Below the pieces are notes generated by a model, which had not been told where the DNA came from, did no database searches, and saw nothing but the letters and a program-made list of their open reading frames with translations. Below, piece after piece: positions 9,037 through 18,028 of a stretch of DNA of 43,654 bases. The DNA is from Herpetosiphonaceae bacterium (GTDB lineage Bacteria; Chloroflexota; Chloroflexia; Chloroflexales; Kallotenuaceae): assembly GCA_013821605.1 (NCBI GenBank), contig JACDGP010000037.1:1-43654 (forward strand), read 5' to 3'. Numbering within the stretch: position 1 is the first letter of the stretch; each line of letters starts with the position of its first letter. The translations under genes and the position numbers were made by a program.

Positions 9037-10770
9037 TTATACGCCCGATGTAGGTGCTTCGCTTAGTTGGGGTGCCGTCACAGGCTCGTCCTCACCAACT
9101 GCACCATCACTGCCCTCTAGTACCGGCTGCGGCTCAACGTGCTCCGGCGCTGTTCCAACGAGATCACCTAGCTGCCGCGCTTCCTCCGCATCGGCACTGA
9201 TGGCGACATGCTCATCGGCAGTTGTCTCACCATCCTGACCGGCGGTCAACTCAACGATTCGGTCACGTAGTTTGCGATCCAGCGCGGTCGAAGCGAGCAT
9301 GCGTTGCATTTGCGGCGTTTCGAGCATGGGTCGGAGTTCGGCACGTCGAGATGGCTCATAATCCTCCAGGAAGTGCTCTAGCTCGGCGGCGACTTCGGCA
9401 TCGTCCAGCGTAATGCTTTCACGCTTGATGATTTCACGCAGGAGCAACTGTGTTCGCACATCACGTTCAGCTTGCTCCGTAAAGCCGCCGACCGCTTCTT
9501 CATGCGTTTTGCCCATACTCTGCAAAAGCTGGTCTTCGGTTAGGCCATAGCGTTTGAACTGGTCGACCTGCTCGTGAAACAGTTCCGCAGCGCGCTCCTC
9601 GATCATTGCATCCGGCAAATCGATCACCGATTCAGCGTTCGCTCGCTCCATGAACTGATCGAGCACGGCCCGCCGCGCCTTTTCACTGGCGGCATGTTCC
9701 AGGCGTTCACGCGCTTTGGCGCGCATACCTTCAACATCACCTTCGAAATCGGTCAGCGTCGGCAACTCTTCCCACTCGGGCAGAATTCGCTCCTGCACCT
9801 GCTCAACTTGCAAGGTGTAGGTTACGGTCTTGCCGCGCAAGGCTTCGTTGGCCTCGTCATCGCCATAAGACACGGTTATGACTCGTGTCTCTCCAGGCTG
9901 CGCACCCACCAGCACTTCGAGGAACTCAGGACGTGTTCGACCCTCTTCCAAAACGATCTTTTGCAGTCCTTCTTCATCCGGCTCGACGTCCTCATCGGCT
10001 TCGTCGAGTTCATTGAGTTCATCAAGTTCATCGACTTCGTCAAGTTCATCGAGTTCGTCGAGTTCGTCGAGTTCATCCTCATCCGCCGATGTCACGACCT
10101 CGTCGTCCTCGTCGTCCTCGTCGTCCTCGTCGTCTTCATCGTCTTCATCGTCTTCATCGTCTTCGTCCGCCGATGTCACGACCTTTTCCGCTTCCCCCGG
10201 GAGTTCGACATCATCCTCGTCCTCTTCGTCCTCGTCGTCCTCTTCGCCTTCGTTAAGGTCGCTGGTGCTACGGACAGAAACAAGGTCACCTATTTGTGCT
10301 GGTCGTGGCGTTTCGAGCGACTTCAGCACAACATGCTGTTCACGCTGGGCATCAAGTAACTTCTGGACTGACTCGTCGCTGACCGGCTCTTGCTCTAGCG
10401 GCAGCCGGAAGCTGGTATAAGGCGCTAGTTCGACGGTTGGCTCGACCGGCACCAACACGCGGAAATGAAACGGTTCGGCCTCGAACGAGTCGAGCTTGAC
10501 CTGACCCACCGGGGCAAGACTCTCGGCCTTCAAGGCATCCTTGAGGGCCACATTCATCAAATCATCACTGGCTTCTTCCATGATGCGCTCGCGCCCGAGA
10601 TAGTTCTCGACAATAAAGCGTGGTGCTTTGCCGGGACGGAAGCCAGGAATACGATATTGCTGTGAGAGTTTGCGCGCAGCCCGGTCAAGGCCTTTGCTCA
10701 CTTGTTGTTGATCGAGCTCAATATCCAGGGCCACCAGACTCTTCGGCAACCGTTCGGTCGTTACTTTCAC
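9037..10770 (-). CDS. tig: Trigger factor with a large acidic repeat insertion
   Basis: A 577-residue ribosome-associated chaperone, much longer than the usual 430-480. The N-terminal ribosome-binding domain carries the signature GFRPGKAP (43-50). The PPIase-like domain starts near 155 (PAQIGDLVSV) and resumes near 265 (EEGLQKIVLEEGRTRPEFLEVLVGAQPGE without the first letters shown elsewhere), but between them (about 174-264) lies a run of Asp/Glu units: (DED)n, a repeated VVTSADED segment and (DEL)n. The helical C-terminal chaperone domain follows (about 325-515), then an acidic Ala/Glu tail. The start is GTG 10770, with GGAGTAGG about ten bases upstream. It has its own promoter and precedes clpP. 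The insertion is expected to disrupt or replace part of the PPIase active site; the ribosome-binding and chaperone parts look intact. Confidence 0.93.
   Translation of the reverse strand: MKVTTERLPKSLVALDIELDQQQVSKGLDRAARKLSQQYRIPGFRPGKAPRFIVENYLGRERIMEEASDDLMNVALKDALKAESLAPVGQVKLDSFEAEPFHFRVLVPVEPTVELAPYTSFRLPLEQEPVSDESVQKLLDAQREQHVVLKSLETPRPAQIGDLVSVRSTSDLNEGEEDDEDEEDEDDVELPGEAEKVVTSADEDDEDDEDDEDDEDDEDDEDDEVVTSADEDELDELDELDELDEVDELDELNELDEADEDVEPDEEGLQKIVLEEGRTRPEFLEVLVGAQPGETRVITVSYGDDEANEALRGKTVTYTLQVEQVQERILPEWEELPTLTDFEGDVEGMRAKARERLEHAASEKARRAVLDQFMERANAESVIDLPDAMIEERAAELFHEQVDQFKRYGLTEDQLLQSMGKTHEEAVGGFTEQAERDVRTQLLLREIIKRESITLDDAEVAAELEHFLEDYEPSRRAELRPMLETPQMQRMLASTALDRKLRDRIVELTAGQDGETTADEHVAISADAEEARQLGDLVGTAPEHVEPQPVLEGSDGAVGEDEPVTAPQLSEAPTSGV
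9998..10183 (-). repeat. Nested 9-base tandem repeats inside tig
   Basis: Two adjoining arrays of 9-base units encode Asp-Glu-Leu repeats (about 9998-10076) and Asp-Glu-Asp repeats (about 10100-10165). They are framed by two exact 18-base copies of TCCGCCGATGTCACGACC at 10082-10099 and 10166-10183 (84 bases apart). The pattern points to repeat expansion by slippage within a coding region, always in multiples of three so the frame is kept. Confidence 0.85.
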
Positions 10771-10818
10771 TGTACAGCCTACTCCATGCTACATGGCAAT
10801 GTGCCAGAGACTGGACAT

Positions 10819-10827
10819 ATTATAGCA
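10819..10827 (-). promoter_or_regulatory. Extended -10 promoter of tig
   Basis: The minus strand reads TGCTATAAT, a perfect -10 hexamer with the TGn extension, about 50 bases before the GTG start of tig. A -35 match is poor. It would allow tig-clpP transcription separate from the upstream receiver gene. Confidence 0.55.
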
Positions 10828-10853
10828 GAAGCACCACCAGCGACTCGAAGAGC

Positions 10854-11285
10854 TTAGGGACAGGGGCTGGGATCGATACCTTGAAGCTGGAGTGCTTCGG
10901 CCACATCCCCGACCAGTTGGTCCACCGAGAAGGGCTTGACGAGTGGCGTAACCCGCAAGGCCGTTAAGTCATCGGCGACTAGGGCGAGATGCTGACGGTC
11001 AGCGGTGCAGAACAGAATCGGTAGGTGGATTAAATCGTCCGCTGCCCGTAGCTCGCGTACCACATCCCAGCCCAGCACGCCACGCGCCAGACGATGATCA
11101 ATGATCATCACATTCGGGGCTAGACACCGAATCTCATCAAGCGATGGTGCTTGATCCGGACGCGGCGTGACGACATAGTCGCACTCTTCGGTCAGAACGT
11201 CATGGAATAGTTGCAGCAAGTCAGGATCATCGTCGATCACCAGGATCAGGGGGCGCTTCTGTGCCAGTGGAATGGCTTGTCCCAT
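10854..11285 (-). CDS. Stand-alone response regulator receiver protein
   Basis: A 143-residue single-domain receiver. It has the acidic pocket IDDDP (17-21), phospho-acceptor D63 in NVMIIDHR, a Thr in FCTAD (about 94) and K117 in LVKPFS. There is no output domain, so it would act by protein contact or as a phosphate relay. It lies upstream of tig on the same strand, and a good promoter precedes it, so read-through into tig-clpP is possible. No histidine kinase gene is nearby. A second regulator closes the same block after clpX. Confidence 0.85.
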   Translation of the reverse strand: MGQAIPLAQKRPLILVIDDDPDLLQLFHDVLTEECDYVVTPRPDQAPSLDEIRCLAPNVMIIDHRLARGVLGWDVVRELRAADDLIHLPILFCTADRQHLALVADDLTALRVTPLVKPFSVDQLVGDVAEALQLQGIDPSPCP

Positions 11286-11330
11286 GCCAGCCTCCGTTGG
11301 AATATGCCGGGGGTCAGTGGATTAAGGCCT

Positions 11331-11359
11331 AGTGTAGGGGAATCGGTCTGACGTGTCAA
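11331..11359 (-). promoter_or_regulatory. Sigma-70-like promoter of the receiver gene
   Basis: The minus strand has TTGACA (11359-11354), a 17-base spacer and TACACT (11336-11331). The predicted start of transcription lies about 40 bases before the receiver ATG at 11285. Confidence 0.65.
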
Positions 11360-11390
11360 TCTCGCAACCTTTCCGATTATACCATCCGCC

Positions 11391-11419
11391 TGTGGCACCC
11401 CTTCAAATAGTGATATACT
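11391..11419 (+). promoter_or_regulatory. Possible promoter of the heme operon
   Basis: TATACT at 11414-11419 is a good -10 box. The best -35 at 17 bases is TGTGGC (11391-11396), which is weak. That would suit an activator-dependent promoter, and the first gene of the operon is a MerR-type regulator, a class that often works on poorly aligned promoters. The region is back-to-back with the receiver promoter. Confidence 0.35.
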
Positions 11420-11469
11420 GTACAAAGCTGAAGGAACACCCAAGTGTCTGTAGATTTATGTAGGTTTGC

Positions 11470-12108
11470 ATGGCAGTGAGCGGTACGCGGCTCGAAAATG
11501 ACTGGCTAACCTTGAGCCAGGCCAGTGAACTGCTAGGGGTGCACCCCGCGACCTTACGGCAGTGGAGTGACGAAGGCAAAATTAACTTGTTTCGGACACC
11601 TGGTGGTCATCGCCGGTTTGCACGGAGCGAGATCGAACGCCTGCTGCATGTCTTGCCAGTGCGCGGCTTGGGTTTGTCAGCCTTTGTGGCTAGCGAAACC
11701 GTCGAGCGAACACGCCATGATATGCCAGTCGTCCTCCAGCACCAGCCCTGGATGCAACGGCTTGATGCCGAGCAACGCGACAGGTGGCGGCTGGCGGGCC
11801 GGCAATTGGTTGGTCTGGTCGCACAGTTAACCGTTAATGCCGCACCCACCGAACAGCAACGGAGTGCCGCCGTCAGCTTGGGGCACGTCTACGGCCAACT
11901 TCTGGGGCAGGCAGGATTAGAGCTACCGGACGCGGTGCTGAACTTTTTATTCTTTCGCGACTCATTGGTCGAAACTATCACTGACTTGCCCTCAACGACT
12001 GGTCTTGATCGGGATGCGACTCTCGCCACGATACGCCGGGTCAACAGCGTGATGAATGATGTGCTACGCATCATGATGGACAGCTTTGGCGAGGAGCATG
12101 CGGGGTGA
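11470..12108 (+). CDS. MerR-type HTH regulator heading the heme operon
   Basis: A 212-residue protein. Residues about 12-62 are a MerR/excisionase-type DNA-binding domain (LTLSQASELLGVHPATLRQW, then GHRRFARSEIERLL). Residues about 90-208 are predicted mostly helical, with WMQRLDAEQRDRWRLAGRQL and FLFFRDSLVETI; they vaguely resemble the globin-like RsbRD N-terminal fold, but this is uncertain. The stop overlaps the GTG of the next gene, so it is translationally coupled to precorrin-2 dehydrogenase. I infer that it controls tetrapyrrole synthesis, perhaps by sensing heme, an intermediate or redox state. No ligand-binding motif can be assigned. Confidence 0.72.
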   Translation: MAVSGTRLENDWLTLSQASELLGVHPATLRQWSDEGKINLFRTPGGHRRFARSEIERLLHVLPVRGLGLSAFVASETVERTRHDMPVVLQHQPWMQRLDAEQRDRWRLAGRQLVGLVAQLTVNAAPTEQQRSAAVSLGHVYGQLLGQAGLELPDAVLNFLFFRDSLVETITDLPSTTGLDRDATLATIRRVNSVMNDVLRIMMDSFGEEHAG

Positions 12109-12752
12109 AAGGCTATCCCATCACATTAACGAACCTCCAGCGCGGGCGGTGTATTGTCGTCGGCGGTGGTGCCGTCGCGGAGCGTAAGGTGTCAGGTTTG
12201 CTGGAAGCTGGTGCGCCCGTCGAAGTCATCAGCCCCGACATCACACCGCAGTTGGATGCCTGGCATGTTGCTGGGCAGATCACCTACCATGCCGAGCCTT
12301 ATCACCGCGGTTCCCTCACGGGCGCGCGGTTAGTTATTGCGGCGACGAATGAGCATGCCGTCAACGCTGCGGTTGCGGACGAGGGGCAGGCCCTAGGTGC
12401 GCTGGTTAACGTGGCCGACGATCCGGCTGCCAGCGACTTCCATACGGCTGGCGTGGTCCGGCGCGGTGATATAACCCTGACCGTCTCGACCAGCGGAGGC
12501 AGCCCCGCACTTGCCGCGCTCATGCGACGGCGACTGGAAGCAACTTTCGGTCCGGAGTACGCGGAGCTCGCTACATGGCTCCGGCAGATACGTGACACTG
12601 TTGGGCCGCAGCTCCAACCTCAGTCACGCACAGCATTATATCGTGCACTGGCCACGGAGGAGGTGTTGGACTGGCTGCGAGCGGGCGACCATGAACAACT
12701 TGCGACGTATACCGATCATCTGTTAAGCACGCTAGAGAGGATCGTCCCGTGA
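12105..12752 (+). CDS. Precorrin-2 dehydrogenase (possible sirohydrochlorin ferrochelatase)
   Basis: A 215-residue protein of the CysG N-terminal/Met8/SirC family. It oxidises precorrin-2 to sirohydrochlorin with NAD+, and some members also insert iron. It has the Rossmann motif VVGGGAVAERK (18-28), NVADDP (102-107) with D105 at the place of the catalytic Asp of CysG/Met8, and STSGGSPALAALMRRRLE in the central domain. The GTG start overlaps the previous stop (GTGA). No separate SirB/CbiX chelatase is in the window, so the chelatase step may be done here or elsewhere. Its place before hemA and with cobA-hemD ties it to siroheme formation. Confidence 0.88.
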   Translation: MKGYPITLTNLQRGRCIVVGGGAVAERKVSGLLEAGAPVEVISPDITPQLDAWHVAGQITYHAEPYHRGSLTGARLVIAATNEHAVNAAVADEGQALGALVNVADDPAASDFHTAGVVRRGDITLTVSTSGGSPALAALMRRRLEATFGPEYAELATWLRQIRDTVGPQLQPQSRTALYRALATEEVLDWLRAGDHEQLATYTDHLLSTLERIVP

Positions 12753-12777
12753 TCCTGTGTGGCATCTCACGCTTTTT

Positions 12778-14064
12778 ATGCATATTGTTGTTGTTGGCGT
12801 AGATCATCACACGGCACCGGTCGAGGTGCGGGAACAGCTCGCATTTCGCCCCAGCGCATTACCCGAGGTGCTGGCGCAGTTGACCGTTGCAGCACATGCG
12901 CCGCTGCTCGAAGCCGTGATCCTTTCCACCTGTAATCGTGTCGAGGTCTATGGCGTAACCCATGACGATGATGTAGCAGCGGTGCAGGGAGCACTGATCG
13001 CTTTTCTGCACCGTTTTCATAACCTGCACCCCGCTACCCATGCGGCCCTGTTTACCTGCCGACAGGATACGGAAGCAGTGCAGCACCTCTTCAATACGAC
13101 CTGCGGCTTGAACTCGCTGATCGTTGGTGAGCCGCAAATTCAAGGGCAGGTTCGTACGGCATATCAAGTCAGTTCCGAGGCGCAAACAAGTGGCCCGATC
13201 CTCCATGCGCTCTTTCGGCACGCCGTGGAAGCCGGTAGGCGGGTCCGCACCGAAACTGGGATTGATCGTAACGCCGTCTCGGTCTCACAGGCCGGCGTCG
13301 AGCTTGCGCGCCGTGTGCTCGGCAGCTTACAGCAAGCCCGGATCCTGCTGGTCGGCTCCGGCAAAATGAGCGAATTAGCAGCCAAGAAGCTGCTCGACAA
13401 CGGTGCCCAATCGATCACGCTGGTCAACCGCACGGTTGAAAAGGCGTACCAGTTGGCCCAGGTCTGGGGCGGTGAAGTGTTGGCCTTTGAACAGTTGCCG
13501 CAGGCACTCTGTGGTGCCGATGTTGTGATTACGTCGACCTCGGCTCCCCATACCGTTATTCATACCGAGCATGTGGTAGCCGCCGTCGCTAACCGGAGCA
13601 CGCCACTGATCATGATCGATCTCGCCGTGCCACGTGATATCGACGAGGCCGTAGCTGCAGTGCCCGGCGCACGTGTATATAACATCGACGATCTTGCGCA
13701 GGTGGTAGCAACCAACCTTGATCGCCGCCGCTCCGAACTCCGCGCCGTCGAAGCAATTGTCGCCAGCGAAGTTGACCGGTTTAACCAGTGGTTGAGTGCG
13801 CGCGCTGTCGTGCCGACGTTGAACGATCTCCGTGAGCAGGCCGAGGCAATTCGGCAAGGCGAACTTGCGAAAGCCCTCAAGCGACTGGGGCCGCTAGATG
13901 AGCGCGAGCGCCAGATTGTGGAAGCCCTAACGCAGGGCATCGTCAACAAACTGCTCCACCAGCCGACCGTCCGTCTCAAACACGAGGCCGCACAAGGCAA
14001 TGGCGTGGCTTATGCGGCGGCACTCCAAACCTTGTTTGGCCTCGGAACGGAAGCATCGGCATGA
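12778..14064 (+). CDS. hemA: Glutamyl-tRNA reductase
   Basis: A 428-residue enzyme that reduces glutamyl-tRNA to glutamate-1-semialdehyde, the first committed step of C5 tetrapyrrole synthesis. Residues MHIVVVGVDHHTAPVEVRE are the family N-terminus, the catalytic cysteine is C52 in STCNRVEVY, and LIVGEPQIQGQV follows; a Rossmann NADPH domain (near ILLVGSGKMSELAAK) and a C-terminal dimerisation helix complete it. I chose ATG 12778 rather than GTG 12757, because the family starts there, although no strong Shine-Dalgarno is seen. HemL, the next enzyme, is not in the window. The stop overlaps the hemC start (ATGA). Confidence 0.96.
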   Translation: MHIVVVGVDHHTAPVEVREQLAFRPSALPEVLAQLTVAAHAPLLEAVILSTCNRVEVYGVTHDDDVAAVQGALIAFLHRFHNLHPATHAALFTCRQDTEAVQHLFNTTCGLNSLIVGEPQIQGQVRTAYQVSSEAQTSGPILHALFRHAVEAGRRVRTETGIDRNAVSVSQAGVELARRVLGSLQQARILLVGSGKMSELAAKKLLDNGAQSITLVNRTVEKAYQLAQVWGGEVLAFEQLPQALCGADVVITSTSAPHTVIHTEHVVAAVANRSTPLIMIDLAVPRDIDEAVAAVPGARVYNIDDLAQVVATNLDRRRSELRAVEAIVASEVDRFNQWLSARAVVPTLNDLREQAEAIRQGELAKALKRLGPLDERERQIVEALTQGIVNKLLHQPTVRLKHEAAQGNGVAYAAALQTLFGLGTEASA

Positions 14065-15023
14065 ACCGACACCTACGCATCGGCACCCGCGGCAGCAAGC
14101 TCGCCTTAGCTCAAGCCACATCGATGGAGGCTGCCATCCGCGCGGCACATCCCACATTAAGCGTCGAATTGATCATCATCCAAACCAAGGGTGATCTGGT
14201 CCTGGACCGTGCCCTCTCACGCATCGGTGACAAGGGCTTGTTTGTTACCGAGATCGAGCAGGCGCTCTTGCATGGCACCATCGATCTGGCCGTCCACTCT
14301 GCGAAAGATTTGCCGTCACAAACGCCTGACGACTTGGTGCTGGCGGCTTTTCCCAGGCGTGCAGATCCGCGTGACGTGCTGATCTCGCGCCATCATTGCG
14401 GCTTGCTCCAGTTACCAGCGCATGCTCGGATTGGCACGTCGAGCTTACGCCGCGCCTGCCAACTGCAGGCGCTCCGCCCCGATTGTAGCATCGTGAATTT
14501 GCGGGGCAACGTTGATACGCGCCTACGCAAAGCCCAAGGGCCAGACTACGATGCGATTGTGCTGGCGGCAGCCGGTTTAGAGCGGCTGGAACTCTCCGGC
14601 GTTATCACCGAAGTGCTGCCGGTGGAGGTTATGCTGCCGGCTGTCGCCCAGGGTGCTCTGGCACTCGAATGTCGTGCCGGTGATGTGACGACTCTCGGCT
14701 ACCTCCAATCGCTTGATGACCCTCTCACGCGGGTGGCGGTGTTGGCCGAGCGCGCCTTTTTGGCGCATCTCCAAGGGGGTTGCCAAGTCCCGCTCGCTGC
14801 ATTTGCAACATGCGATCCAGCGACCGATCAGCTTGTTGTACGGGGGCTGATTGGGCAGCCCGATGGCAGCAGCATTATTCGCGGCGCTACCCAGGGACCA
14901 TGTGCCGCTGCCGAACCATTGGGCATCGCACTGGCCGAAGAGCTTCTGTCACGGGGTGGTTTCGCTATTCTTGAGCAGCTGAGCCATCTCCTACCGGCTG
15001 TGGAAACACCCGAGGAGGCATAA
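14061..15023 (+). CDS. hemC: Porphobilinogen deaminase (hydroxymethylbilane synthase)
   Basis: A 320-residue enzyme joining four porphobilinogens into hydroxymethylbilane. It shows RIGTRGSKLALAQ (6-18), catalytic D83 in HSAKDLPSQTP, the arginine-rich substrate site SSLRRACQL (127-135), LRGNVDTRLRK, and C241 in LQGGCQVPLAA, which carries the dipyrromethane cofactor. Start and stop are tightly packed: ATGA overlap with hemA, and a GTG-started gene directly after the stop. Confidence 0.97.
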   Translation: MNRHLRIGTRGSKLALAQATSMEAAIRAAHPTLSVELIIIQTKGDLVLDRALSRIGDKGLFVTEIEQALLHGTIDLAVHSAKDLPSQTPDDLVLAAFPRRADPRDVLISRHHCGLLQLPAHARIGTSSLRRACQLQALRPDCSIVNLRGNVDTRLRKAQGPDYDAIVLAAAGLERLELSGVITEVLPVEVMLPAVAQGALALECRAGDVTTLGYLQSLDDPLTRVAVLAERAFLAHLQGGCQVPLAAFATCDPATDQLVVRGLIGQPDGSSIIRGATQGPCAAAEPLGIALAEELLSRGGFAILEQLSHLLPAVETPEEA

Positions 15024-15470
15024 GTGCTCCGTCGTGTCGTACAGGATGACGCCTCTACCTTGGCCCGACTACGGCAGGCGATGTGGGAAGAGATGAATCC
15101 GGGTGAGCCTGTCGACCCTTCGTTCCGAGAACGGACGTCGGTTTATTGGGACGCGATGCTGGGCGACGCGGGAGCGGCTGGTTGGCTGGTCGAAGTTGAT
15201 GGTGAGCCGATTGGTATGGTGACGCTGCTCCTGCACCATCACCCACCCTTGCCATGGGGCGAGCGGCGGCGTGGCTACGTGACGGGCGTCTATGTTGCGC
15301 CCGAACATCGCCGCCAAGGCCACGGGCGAGCATTGCTGCAAGCGGCGATTGCCTTCGGACGGGAACACGGCCTACAACAGTTGGAATTGCGAACGAGTGA
15401 GCAAGGTCGGCTGTTATATACAGCGCTGGGTTTTACGTCACACGAGCTGTTAATGCTGAAGTTGGACTAA
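15024..15470 (+). CDS. GNAT-family N-acetyltransferase
   Basis: A 148-residue acyl-CoA-dependent acetyltransferase. The acetyl-CoA signature is VYVAPEHRRQGHGRALLQAAI (about 91-111; R/Q-x-x-G-x-G/A core HRRQGHGRAL) and the C-terminal strand region is LYTALGFTSHELLML. It starts with GTG right after the hemC TAA, so it is part of the same transcript, and ends nine bases before cobA-hemD. Its substrate is unknown and it has no established role in tetrapyrrole synthesis; it may be a passenger in the operon. Confidence 0.85.
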   Translation: MLRRVVQDDASTLARLRQAMWEEMNPGEPVDPSFRERTSVYWDAMLGDAGAAGWLVEVDGEPIGMVTLLLHHHPPLPWGERRRGYVTGVYVAPEHRRQGHGRALLQAAIAFGREHGLQQLELRTSEQGRLLYTALGFTSHELLMLKLD

Positions 15471-15479
15471 GGACGGCGG

Positions 15480-17039
15480 ATGGGGATTGGATTAGTTTCA
15501 CTGGTGGGCGCGGGGCCGGGCGATCCGGGTTTGATTACCGTACGGGCAATGGAGCGCCTCAAGGCGTGTGATGTGGTCGTGTATGACTACCTCGCGAATC
15601 CGAGCTTGCTCGAATATTGTCCCCCGTCTGCTGAACGCATCTATGTCGGCAAGCAGGCCGGAGCACACACGCTCTCGCAGGATGAGCTGAACGCACTGCT
15701 GGTGCGGCTCGGTCAGGAAGGTAAGCGCGTCGCCAGGCTTAAAGGCGGCGATCCTTATATTTTTGGTCGAGGTGGGGAAGAGGCCGAGCTACTGCAAGCC
15801 GCCGGTGTACGTTGGGAGGTTGTGCCCGGCATTTCATCCGGTGTTGCGGCGCCAGCCTATGCGGGCATACCTATTACGCACCGTGACTATGCCTCCTCGG
15901 TCGCCTTTGTCACCGGTCACGAAGATCCGACCCGTGACGCCGGACGGATTAATTGGGCTGGCTTAGCAACCGGGGTCGATACGCTGGTCTTTTACATGGG
16001 CATCGGCAACCTACCGCTGATCAGCGAACAGCTTATTGCACACGGGCGTTCCGGCGATACACCAGTCGCGGTCATCCGCTGGGGCACGCACCCGCAACAA
16101 GCCACAGTGACCGGCACGCTCCTCACGATCGCGGATGCGGTCCACGAGGCTCAACTCAAGCCCCCGGCGATCACCATTGTCGGCGAGGTCGTCAAGCTGC
16201 GTGATACGCTGCGTTGGTTCGATAATGGCCCACTCTGGGGTAAGCGGATCATCGTCACGCGCGCCCGCGAACAAGCCAGCGAACTTTCGACACGTCTGCG
16301 TGAACTCGGGGCCGATCCGATTGAATATCCGGTCATCGCCTTTGCCCAGCCCGAGAGCTGTGACCCTCTCGATGACGCGATCACTAACCTCCACCGCTAC
16401 GACTGGATCATCTTTACCAGCATGAACGGCGTTCACTTTTTTATGGCGCGGCTCCAAGCGCTGGGACAAAACATTAGTGCCCTGGCGGGGATCAAGATCG
16501 GCGCGATTGGACCGGCCACAGCGGCCGAAGTCGAGTCGTATCAGCTTGCCACCACATTCATGCCTACCGCATTCGTAGCGGAGGCAGTGATCGCTCAGAT
16601 CGGCGATGTTCAAGGTCAGCGTATCCTCCTACCGCGTGCCGACTTGGCCCGTGAAGCCTTGGTTGACGGCTTACAGGCGAAGGGTGCCCACGTTGACAAC
16701 GTCGTGGCCTACCGGACCGTACTCGGAGATTCAGCCGTGGATGTTGCAGGGCTACTGCGCGACCATGCGATTGACGCGATCACCTTCACCAGTTCTTCGA
16801 CCGTCAAGAACTTTTGGACGAAGCTTGAGCAAGCCGGTCTAGCTGCTGCTGACATTCCCCGGCTGCTACAGAATGTAACCGTTGCTGCCATCGGTCCGAT
16901 TACGGCCGGAACCGCCCGTGAACTGGGCCTGCGTGTCGCTATCGAAGCTGAACAGTACACCATCGATGGCTTGGTCCACGCACTGGTCGAGCAGCTGCAG
17001 ACACCCTCAGAGCTACAAAAAGAGTATACAAGGCAATGA
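15480..17039 (+). CDS. cobA-hemD: Uroporphyrinogen-III methyltransferase / uroporphyrinogen-III synthase fusion
   Basis: A 519-residue bifunctional protein. Residues 1-about 245 are the SAM-dependent uroporphyrinogen-III C-methyltransferase that makes precorrin-2: [15 protein letters not shown] (9-23), [28 protein letters not shown] and a late [10 protein letters not shown]. Residues about 253-510 are uroporphyrinogen-III synthase: [25 protein letters not shown], a ring of loosely conserved loops, and [11 protein letters not shown]. The fusion channels hydroxymethylbilane straight into precorrin-2 and so towards siroheme. GG-rich sequence (AAGGACGG) precedes ATG 15480. The stop overlaps the hemB start. 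Confidence 0.96.
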   Translation: MGIGLVSLVGAGPGDPGLITVRAMERLKACDVVVYDYLANPSLLEYCPPSAERIYVGKQAGAHTLSQDELNALLVRLGQEGKRVARLKGGDPYIFGRGGEEAELLQAAGVRWEVVPGISSGVAAPAYAGIPITHRDYASSVAFVTGHEDPTRDAGRINWAGLATGVDTLVFYMGIGNLPLISEQLIAHGRSGDTPVAVIRWGTHPQQATVTGTLLTIADAVHEAQLKPPAITIVGEVVKLRDTLRWFDNGPLWGKRIIVTRAREQASELSTRLRELGADPIEYPVIAFAQPESCDPLDDAITNLHRYDWIIFTSMNGVHFFMARLQALGQNISALAGIKIGAIGPATAAEVESYQLATTFMPTAFVAEAVIAQIGDVQGQRILLPRADLAREALVDGLQAKGAHVDNVVAYRTVLGDSAVDVAGLLRDHAIDAITFTSSSTVKNFWTKLEQAGLAAADIPRLLQNVTVAAIGPITAGTARELGLRVAIEAEQYTIDGLVHALVEQLQTPSELQKEYTRQ

Positions 17040-18028
17040 ATGCTATGTTTCCCCAAATGCGTCCTCGGCGATTGCGGTATACACCCACATTACGGCGCAT
17101 GGTCCGCGAGACGGTCCTGACACCGAACGATTTTATTTATCCCCTGTTCGTGATCCATGGTCAGAACCTTAAACGACCGATCGGCTCGATGCCCGGCCAA
17201 GCCCAGCTTTCGGTCGACCGTTTGCCCTATGAGGCCGAGGAGCTGATCAAGCTGGGCATTCCCGCCGTGATTTTGTTTGGCTTGCCGGCAACCAAAGATG
17301 CCAGTGGCAGTGAAAATTATGCCGAGGATGGGATCATCCAGCAGGCGATTCGAACCCTCAAGGCGGCGGTGCCCGAGTTGGTGGTCATCACCGATGTATG
17401 TATGTGCGAATACACCGATCACGGCCATTGTGGCATCCTGGACGAGCACGGCTACGTGGTCAACGACAAGACCCTGCCGATTTTGCAGCAAGTCGTTGCC
17501 TCGCACGCCCAAGCTGGTGTCGATATCGTCGCGCCAAGTGGCATGATGGATGGGGCGGTCGGCGCACTGCGGGCCGAACTTGATCGCATTGGGGCAGAGC
17601 ATGTGCCAGTGATGGCCTACGCAGCCAAGTTTGCTTCGGGTTTTTATGGCCCGTTCCGCGAAGCTGCCGACTCACCCCCGGCCTTTGGTGACCGCAAGCA
17701 GTACCAGATGGACCCCGCCAATGGCCGTGAAGCGTTACGCGAAGTGGCACTGGATGTGCAAGAAGGCGCCGATATGGTGATGGTGAAGCCAGCCCTGCCC
17801 TATCTTGACATTCTGGCGCAGGTCAAGCAGCGCTTTGGCCTGCCGACCGCAGCCTACCATGTCTCCGGTGAGTACGCAATGATCAAGGCCGCCGCGCAAA
17901 ACGGCTGGATCGATGAGCGGACGGTCGCGATGGAAAGTTTGACGGCGATCAAGCGAGCGGGGGCCGATATGATCCTGACCTATTATGCCAAAGATGCTGC
18001 CCGTTGGCTGCAAGTGGAGGAACACTGA
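17036..18028 (+). CDS. hemB: Delta-aminolevulinic acid dehydratase (porphobilinogen synthase)
   Basis: A 330-residue enzyme condensing two 5-aminolevulinates to porphobilinogen. It has Schiff-base lysines K198 (MAYAAKFAS) and K251 ([11 protein letters not shown]). C122, C124 and C132 ([14 protein letters not shown]) make the zinc site, so this is the zinc-dependent type. Length is normal. ATG 17036 overlaps the cobA-hemD stop (ATGA), and its own TGA overlaps the next ATG (TGATG), so translation is coupled on both sides. Confidence 0.97.
   Translation: MNAMFPQMRPRRLRYTPTLRRMVRETVLTPNDFIYPLFVIHGQNLKRPIGSMPGQAQLSVDRLPYEAEELIKLGIPAVILFGLPATKDASGSENYAEDGIIQQAIRTLKAAVPELVVITDVCMCEYTDHGHCGILDEHGYVVNDKTLPILQQVVASHAQAGVDIVAPSGMMDGAVGALRAELDRIGAEHVPVMAYAAKFASGFYGPFREAADSPPAFGDRKQYQMDPANGREALREVALDVQEGADMVMVKPALPYLDILAQVKQRFGLPTAAYHVSGEYAMIKAAAQNGWIDERTVAMESLTAIKRAGADMILTYYAKDAARWLQVEEH

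Noticed and set aside
9998-10183. CRISPR array in the repeat-rich part of tig
   Set aside because: Units are 9 bases without spacers and lie in frame in a chaperone gene.
9574-10420. Plus-strand frames of Phe/Ile/Val or Ser repeats opposite tig
   Set aside because: They mirror the acidic repeat of tig on the other strand; no start signal or family match.
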